Part shown: positions 59,799-64,000 of the stretch, in pieces
Layout of the letters: every line of letters starts with the position of its first letter
Position numbering within the stretch: the first letter of the stretch is position 1
NCBI RefSeq assembly: GCF_003390845.1
Contig: NZ_QMEK01000002.1
Coordinates: 496,001 to 560,000, forward strand
Source of the DNA: Tropicimonas sp. IMCC34043
GTDB taxonomy: Bacteria; Pseudomonadota; Alphaproteobacteria; Rhodobacterales; Rhodobacteraceae
Reading direction: 5' to 3'
Length of the DNA: 64,000 bases
Notes under the pieces: model-generated
The model's input: only the letters and a program-made list of their open reading frames with translations
What the model was told of the DNA's origin: nothing
Databases searched by the model: none
Program-made: the position numbers and the translations under genes

Positions 59799-60120
59799 CG
59801 TTCTTCCATTCCTCTCGATTGCCGCGATGGCGGTTGCGCTCGCCCTCGTATTCGACTTCGATCACCTGAAGCGTCGACGGATGCACCGTCACCTCGATCC
59901 GGCGCCCATCGGCGTCGGTGCCGTCGATCTGATAGCAGCCGTCGTCGATCTTGATCCGGCGCACGACCCAGCCGTTGTCCTCGGCAAGCTGCGCGACCGC
60001 CTCTCGCGGTTGCCAGTCCGCCATCGGCACAAAGCAGTCGTCGTGCCTGGCCGCCGCGGCGACGGGCAGGAGGACGGGCAGGAGGGCGAGAAAGCCAAGA
60101 ATTGTAAGTGTCATTTTCAT
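59791..60120 (-). CDS. Exported PepSY domain protein
   Basis: The 109-residue protein has a signal peptide (MKMTLTILGFLALLPVLLPVAAAA). A single PepSY domain follows (AVAQLAEDNGWVVRRIKIDDGCYQIDGTDADGRRIEVTVHPSTLQVIEVE). Small PepSY proteins of this kind often accompany cytochrome b and two-component genes. It is upstream of the cytochrome b gene and divergent from the regulators. Confidence 0.87.
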   Translation of the reverse strand: MKMTLTILGFLALLPVLLPVAAAARHDDCFVPMADWQPREAVAQLAEDNGWVVRRIKIDDGCYQIDGTDADGRRIEVTVHPSTLQVIEVEYEGERNRHRGNREEWKNDD

Positions 60121-60171
60121 GGGCCAAAGTCCGTTTGTGCGGCCATCTTCAAGCGACTCTGCGACGTGAAG

Positions 60172-60188
60172 CTGACGGGATCCTGAAG
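60172..60188 (+). promoter_or_regulatory. Candidate response-regulator site C (two-component operon)
   Basis: CTGACGGGATCCTGAAG on the plus strand has the same direct-repeat layout, CTGA(C)G-N5-CTGAAG with an 11-bp period, and ends 78 bp before the response-regulator start. Confidence 0.65.
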
Positions 60189-60203
60189 CGCGAGGCGGGC
60201 ATA

Positions 60204-60220
60204 CGTCAGCTTTGCGTCAG
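60204..60220 (-). promoter_or_regulatory. Candidate response-regulator site A (PepSY-cytochrome b operon)
   Basis: On the minus strand CTGACGCAAAGCTGACG is a direct repeat of CTGACG with an 11-bp period, 83 bp before the PepSY protein start. Its repeats are the best preserved of the three sites. Confidence 0.68.
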
Positions 60221-60266
60221 TCCCAGGGGTCATGGAAGGGTCATCGGGGCAAGAACGGGGACAGTC

Positions 60267-60922
<656 letters not shown>

Positions 60923-60926
<4 letters not shown>

Positions 60927-62260
60927 GGTGGCCGCGCAGTCTTCAGGCCCGGCTCGGGCTGACGTTGGGCATCTTCCTGACGGTGCTGTGGATCGCTGCC
61001 GCCTCGGTCACGGGATTGATCCTGCGCCACGAGATCGACGAGGTGTTCGATTCCATGTTGCAGGAAACCGCACAGCGGCTGCTGCCGCTGGCGGTCGTGG
61101 ACATAATCGGTCGCGATGAGGATGGAATAACCCAGCGTCTGGCCGCGATCCGCGAGCATAACGAGTTCTTCACCTATATCGTCCGCGACGCGCAAGGGCG
61201 CGTCCTGCTGCAATCGCATAGTGCCGATCCGGCGGCGTTTCCGCCCTATGACGGACCGGGGTTTCGCCAGACCGGAACGCTGAGGATCTATAACGACGAC
61301 GCGTTGCAGGGCAGTATCCGCATCACCGTCGCCGAGCCGCTGGACCACCGCGCGACGGTGGCGCGCGAGATCCAGATCGGCCTCGGGTTGCCTTTGGTCA
61401 TCGTGATCCCGGTCGCGCTGCTTGCCATCGTGTTCGCGGTGCGGGCGGGGCTTGGGTCGCTGCGCCGCTTTCGCGAAAGGCTTGCGGCGCGCAATGCCCG
61501 CGATCTGTCGCCGATCCCGGCCGAGGACCTGCCGCTCGAAATCGCGCCCATGGCCGCGACCCTGAACGGTCTGCTGGCAAGGCTGAAGGCCGCCTTTGAC
61601 GCCGAGCGCAGCTTTGCCGCCAATGCCGCGCACGAGCTGCGGACCCCGCTTGCCGGGGCCATCGCACAGGTGCAGCGGCTGCGGTCGGAAACGCACGATC
61701 CCGCGGCCGAGGCGCGCGCGGCCGAGATCGAGGCAACGCTGAAACGCCTGACCCGCCTGTCCGAACGCCTGATGCAGCTTGCCCGGGCCGAAGGCGGCCG
61801 GCTGCGGCTGGACCAGATGTCGGACCTGCGGATCGTGGCGCGCATCATCATCGAGGATATGGCGCGCACGACCGCGCCGGGCCGCATCGTGCTGACGCTG
61901 CCCGACCGGCCGGTGATGTCGGATCTCGACCCGGACGCCTTCGGCATCCTGTGCCGGAACCTTGTCGAGAATGCGCTGCGCCACGGGTCCGACGACGCGC
62001 CGATCGAGGTTGCTCTGGCGGAAGACGGATCGTTCACGGTGTCGAACGACGGGCCGGTCGTCGCGCCCGAGGCACTGGCCCGGCTGACCGCGCGCTTTGA
62101 ACGCGCCGGAACCCGGACGGACGGCAGCGGACTTGGTCTCGCCATCGTTGCTGCGATTGCCGAACGCATCGGACGCCCGCTGACCCTGATGTCGCCGCGG
62201 TCAGGATCCACGGCGGGGTTTGAGGCAACCGTCTTGTTGCCGGTCGAAGGCGGGCTGTGA
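60923..62260 (+). CDS. Sensor histidine kinase
   Basis: The 445-residue kinase has membrane helices near residues 11-34 and 154-175 with a periplasmic region of about 120 residues between. A HAMP-like linker, the H-box with H237 in ANAAHELRTPLAG, and an ATPase domain with NLVENALRHGS, a reduced G1 (VSNDGP) and GSGLGLAIVAAI follow. It is the partner of the upstream response regulator. The signal is unknown; the context suggests metal or redox stress. Confidence 0.92.
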
Positions 62261-62565
62261 CCCGGTATGGCACGTCAATCCGGCGTATCGCTGGCTTCGC
62301 TGGGGCCATGGTTTGGAAAGTTCTTCAGGAGTTCACCGATGGCCTTATGGTTATCTCGACCGGGCGTTCTTCCAGCGGGTCTGGCAGGCCACGCTTTCGC
62401 CGTGCCGTCCCGGCGCAGGCGGCAGGCCCGCGCTGCAATGCGTGATCGACGGCCGCCCGCTCTTGTGCGCAGGTGCGCGCGGGTGACGCGAATGTCCCGG
62501 GGAGTCGGACGCCCCGTTCCCGATGAACCTTCGGCCATCGCCTTGGCCGGGTGGAGTTGAGCAGG
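62261..62565. other. 305-bp gap before the P-type ATPase
   Basis: There is no recognisable gene, dyad or copy of the CTGACG repeat. Short open frames on both strands look accidental. Confidence 0.5.
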
Positions 62566-64000
62566 ATGGAACATACAAGTACCGACCGGCTGAAGAGGGC
62601 GCTTCTGGGCATTGCCCTTGCAGGCCTTGTGGCGGGACTCGTCCTATACACGATTGGCAGGGCCGATCTGGCCGGCATCGCCTGGTTCGTCGGGGTGGTC
62701 CCCGTTCTTGTGGCCCTTGCAGTCGAGATCCTGCGCAGCCTCGCGCGCGGGGAGGTCGGGCTCGATATCGTGGCGGCCTTGTCGATGACCGCGGCGCTTG
62801 TTTTTGGCGAGACGCTGGCGGCGGCGGTGGTCGCCGTGATGTATTCGGGCGGGACCTTCCTTGAAAGCTTCGCCGAGGGCCGCGCGCGGCGCGAAATGCA
62901 CGACCTGCTGTCGCGGGTCCCGCGCACCGCAACCCGTCACCGCGATGGCGGTCTCGAGGATGTGCATCTCGATGACATTCAACCGGGCGATCTGCTGCTG
63001 ATCCGACAGGGCGATATCCTGCCGGTGGACGGGCTGATTGTGTCGGACACGGCCTTTCTCGACACCTCGCCGCTGACGGGCGAATCGCTGCCCGCCCGCT
63101 CTCCCCGAGGGGCCGAGGCAATGAGCGGATCGACCAACGCGGGTGAGGCCTTCGATCTGAGGGCGACTCGGCTTGCGAGGGAAAGCACCTATGCCGGGAT
63201 CGTCCGGCTGGTCGAAGAGGCGCAGCGCTCGAAGGCGCCGATGGCGCGGCTGGCCGACCGCTGGTCGCTGGGATTTCTGGCCGTCACGGTCGCCATTGCC
63301 ACGGCTGCCTGGTGGGCGACCGGCGATCCGATCCGGGCGGTTGCGGTGCTGGTGGTGGCAACGCCCTGTCCGCTGATCCTTGCCGTGCCGGTCGCGCTGG
63401 TCGCGGGCCTGTCGCGGGCGGCGCATTTCGGTGTTTTGATCAAGGGCGCCGGACCGCTCGAGGCGATGGCGCGTGTCCGGACCCTGATCCTGGACAAGAC
63501 CGGCACTTTGACCGACGGGCGCCCGCAGATCGTCGCGATCGACAGCCAGGGGGACCTGCCCGAGGACGACATCCTGCGCCTTGCCGGCGCGCTCGATCAG
63601 GCATCGAAACATCCCGTCGCGCAGGCCATCGTGGCGGCCGCAAAGGTGCGGGGCCTTTCGCTTGCCGTGCCCTCGGACGTTGCCGAGATCCCCGGCGAAG
63701 GCGTCGTCGGAACCGTCGAGGGGCGCAAGGTCATCGTGGGTGGCGACGACTTTGTGACCGGCCGCGTCGGGCACAGCGGCGCCGCGCATCCGGCGCGGGA
63801 GGCGGGATCTGTCCTTGTCGCCGTTGCGGTCGACGGTCAGGTGGCAGGGCACCTCGTCATGGCCGATCCGCTGCGGGAAGGCACAGGTGCCATGTTGGCC
63901 GGGCTGCGCCAACAGGGGGTCGAGCGTATCCTGCTGGCCACGGGCGACCGTGCCGAAGTGGCAAATCGCGTGACCGAGGGCCTTGGTTTCGACGGCATTC
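62566..64000 (+). CDS. Heavy-metal-translocating P1B-type ATPase (3' end outside window)
   Basis: 478 residues are visible. There is no N-terminal heavy-metal-associated domain; the protein starts with membrane helices (RALLGIALAGLVAGLVLY). The actuator motif TGES is at 171-174, the metal-site motif TPCP at 266-269 (VVATPCPLILAVP), and the phosphorylation motif DKTGTLT has D310. The HP dipeptide of the nucleotide domain is in ASKHPVAQAI, and the GEGV motif is in IPGEGVVGTV. TPC rather than CPC or SPC places it outside the copper and cobalt classes; Fe/Ni-type P1B-5 is possible. The start has GCAGG close upstream. Confidence 0.92.
   Translation, partial: MEHTSTDRLKRALLGIALAGLVAGLVLYTIGRADLAGIAWFVGVVPVLVALAVEILRSLARGEVGLDIVAALSMTAALVFGETLAAAVVAVMYSGGTFLESFAEGRARREMHDLLSRVPRTATRHRDGGLEDVHLDDIQPGDLLLIRQGDILPVDGLIVSDTAFLDTSPLTGESLPARSPRGAEAMSGSTNAGEAFDLRATRLARESTYAGIVRLVEEAQRSKAPMARLADRWSLGFLAVTVAIATAAWWATGDPIRAVAVLVVATPCPLILAVPVALVAGLSRAAHFGVLIKGAGPLEAMARVRTLILDKTGTLTDGRPQIVAIDSQGDLPEDDILRLAGALDQASKHPVAQAIVAAAKVRGLSLAVPSDVAEIPGEGVVGTVEGRKVIVGGDDFVTGRVGHSGAAHPAREAGSVLVAVAVDGQVAGHLVMADPLREGTGAMLAGLRQQGVERILLATGDRAEVANRVTEGLGFDGI

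Noticed and set aside
62275-62560. Short overlapping open frames on both strands between the kinase and the P-type ATPase
   Set aside because: None has a ribosome-binding site or a recognisable domain, and composition is Arg/Pro/Ala-rich noise.

Overview
The window is high-GC DNA from an alphaproteobacterium, most likely a member of the Rhodobacteraceae (inference). The evidence is GC-rich codon use, the order dac-tmk-holB-tatD-metallo-hydrolase, a zur-znuBC/znuA zinc unit, and a density of TRAP, TTT and ABC uptake systems typical of that family. There are no rRNA genes, no CRISPR array and no complete prophage. One tRNA gene is present, tRNA-Ser(UGA) at 11639-11728.

Layout. 0-11.7 kb is mostly core: the end of a peptide-type ABC binding protein, atoE, the zinc regulator and importer with a Zur box, an AEC carrier, and the dac-tmk-holB-tatD-MBL operon. 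11.7-18.5 kb, directly after the tRNA, is accessory DNA. It holds a truncated thermonuclease, a VOC protein, soxR with a SoxR box divergent from an MFS pump, an AraC regulator, a 41-codon ORF coupled to a CynX-like MFS carrier, a serine-recombinase remnant, and three degenerate, mutually similar non-coding stretches. 18.5-36.2 kb is a large tricarboxylate-utilisation cluster. It contains a two-subunit ATP-citrate-lyase-like enzyme plus thioesterase, a GntR regulator with TcuA, TcuB and an isocitrate/isopropylmalate-type dehydrogenase, an AbrB-family carrier, a 2-hydroxyacid dehydrogenase, a PrpF isomerase, a TctA-TctB fusion, TctC, and a TctD/TctE-type two-component system. 36.2-36.8 kb is a nested insertion-sequence wreck. 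36.9-42.5 kb is a nitrilase-TRAP-flavin reductase operon with a divergent TrmB-type regulator and two tandem copies of a dyad operator. 42.5-47.9 kb mixes IS and integrase debris with a LysR/SDR pair and a GlxA-like regulator/alpha-beta hydrolase pair. 48.0-54.8 kb is a sugar ABC-kinase-GatZ aldolase-LacI operon. 54.9-62.3 kb is an extracytoplasmic flavin/haem redox cluster (ApbE, PepSY-flavodoxin reductase, DUF2271, an Asp/His-rich exported protein, cytochrome b, a PepSY protein) with its own OmpR-type two-component system. The window ends inside a TPC-type heavy-metal P-type ATPase.

How the genes work together (inference). Tct and AbrB carriers import tri- or dicarboxylates. TcuA/TcuB would dehydrogenate tricarballylate to cis-aconitate, and PrpF would isomerise aconitate-type compounds. 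The dehydrogenase and the ATP-citrate-lyase-like enzyme would then process (iso)citrate-like products to acetyl-CoA and C4 acids. In the redox cluster, ApbE would attach FMN to an exported partner while the PepSY-flavodoxin protein and cytochrome b pass electrons across the membrane. Three copies of one 17-bp direct-repeat motif, each about 80 bp upstream of a start codon and matching its orientation, tie the two-component genes, the PepSY protein and the Asp/His-rich protein into one candidate regulon.
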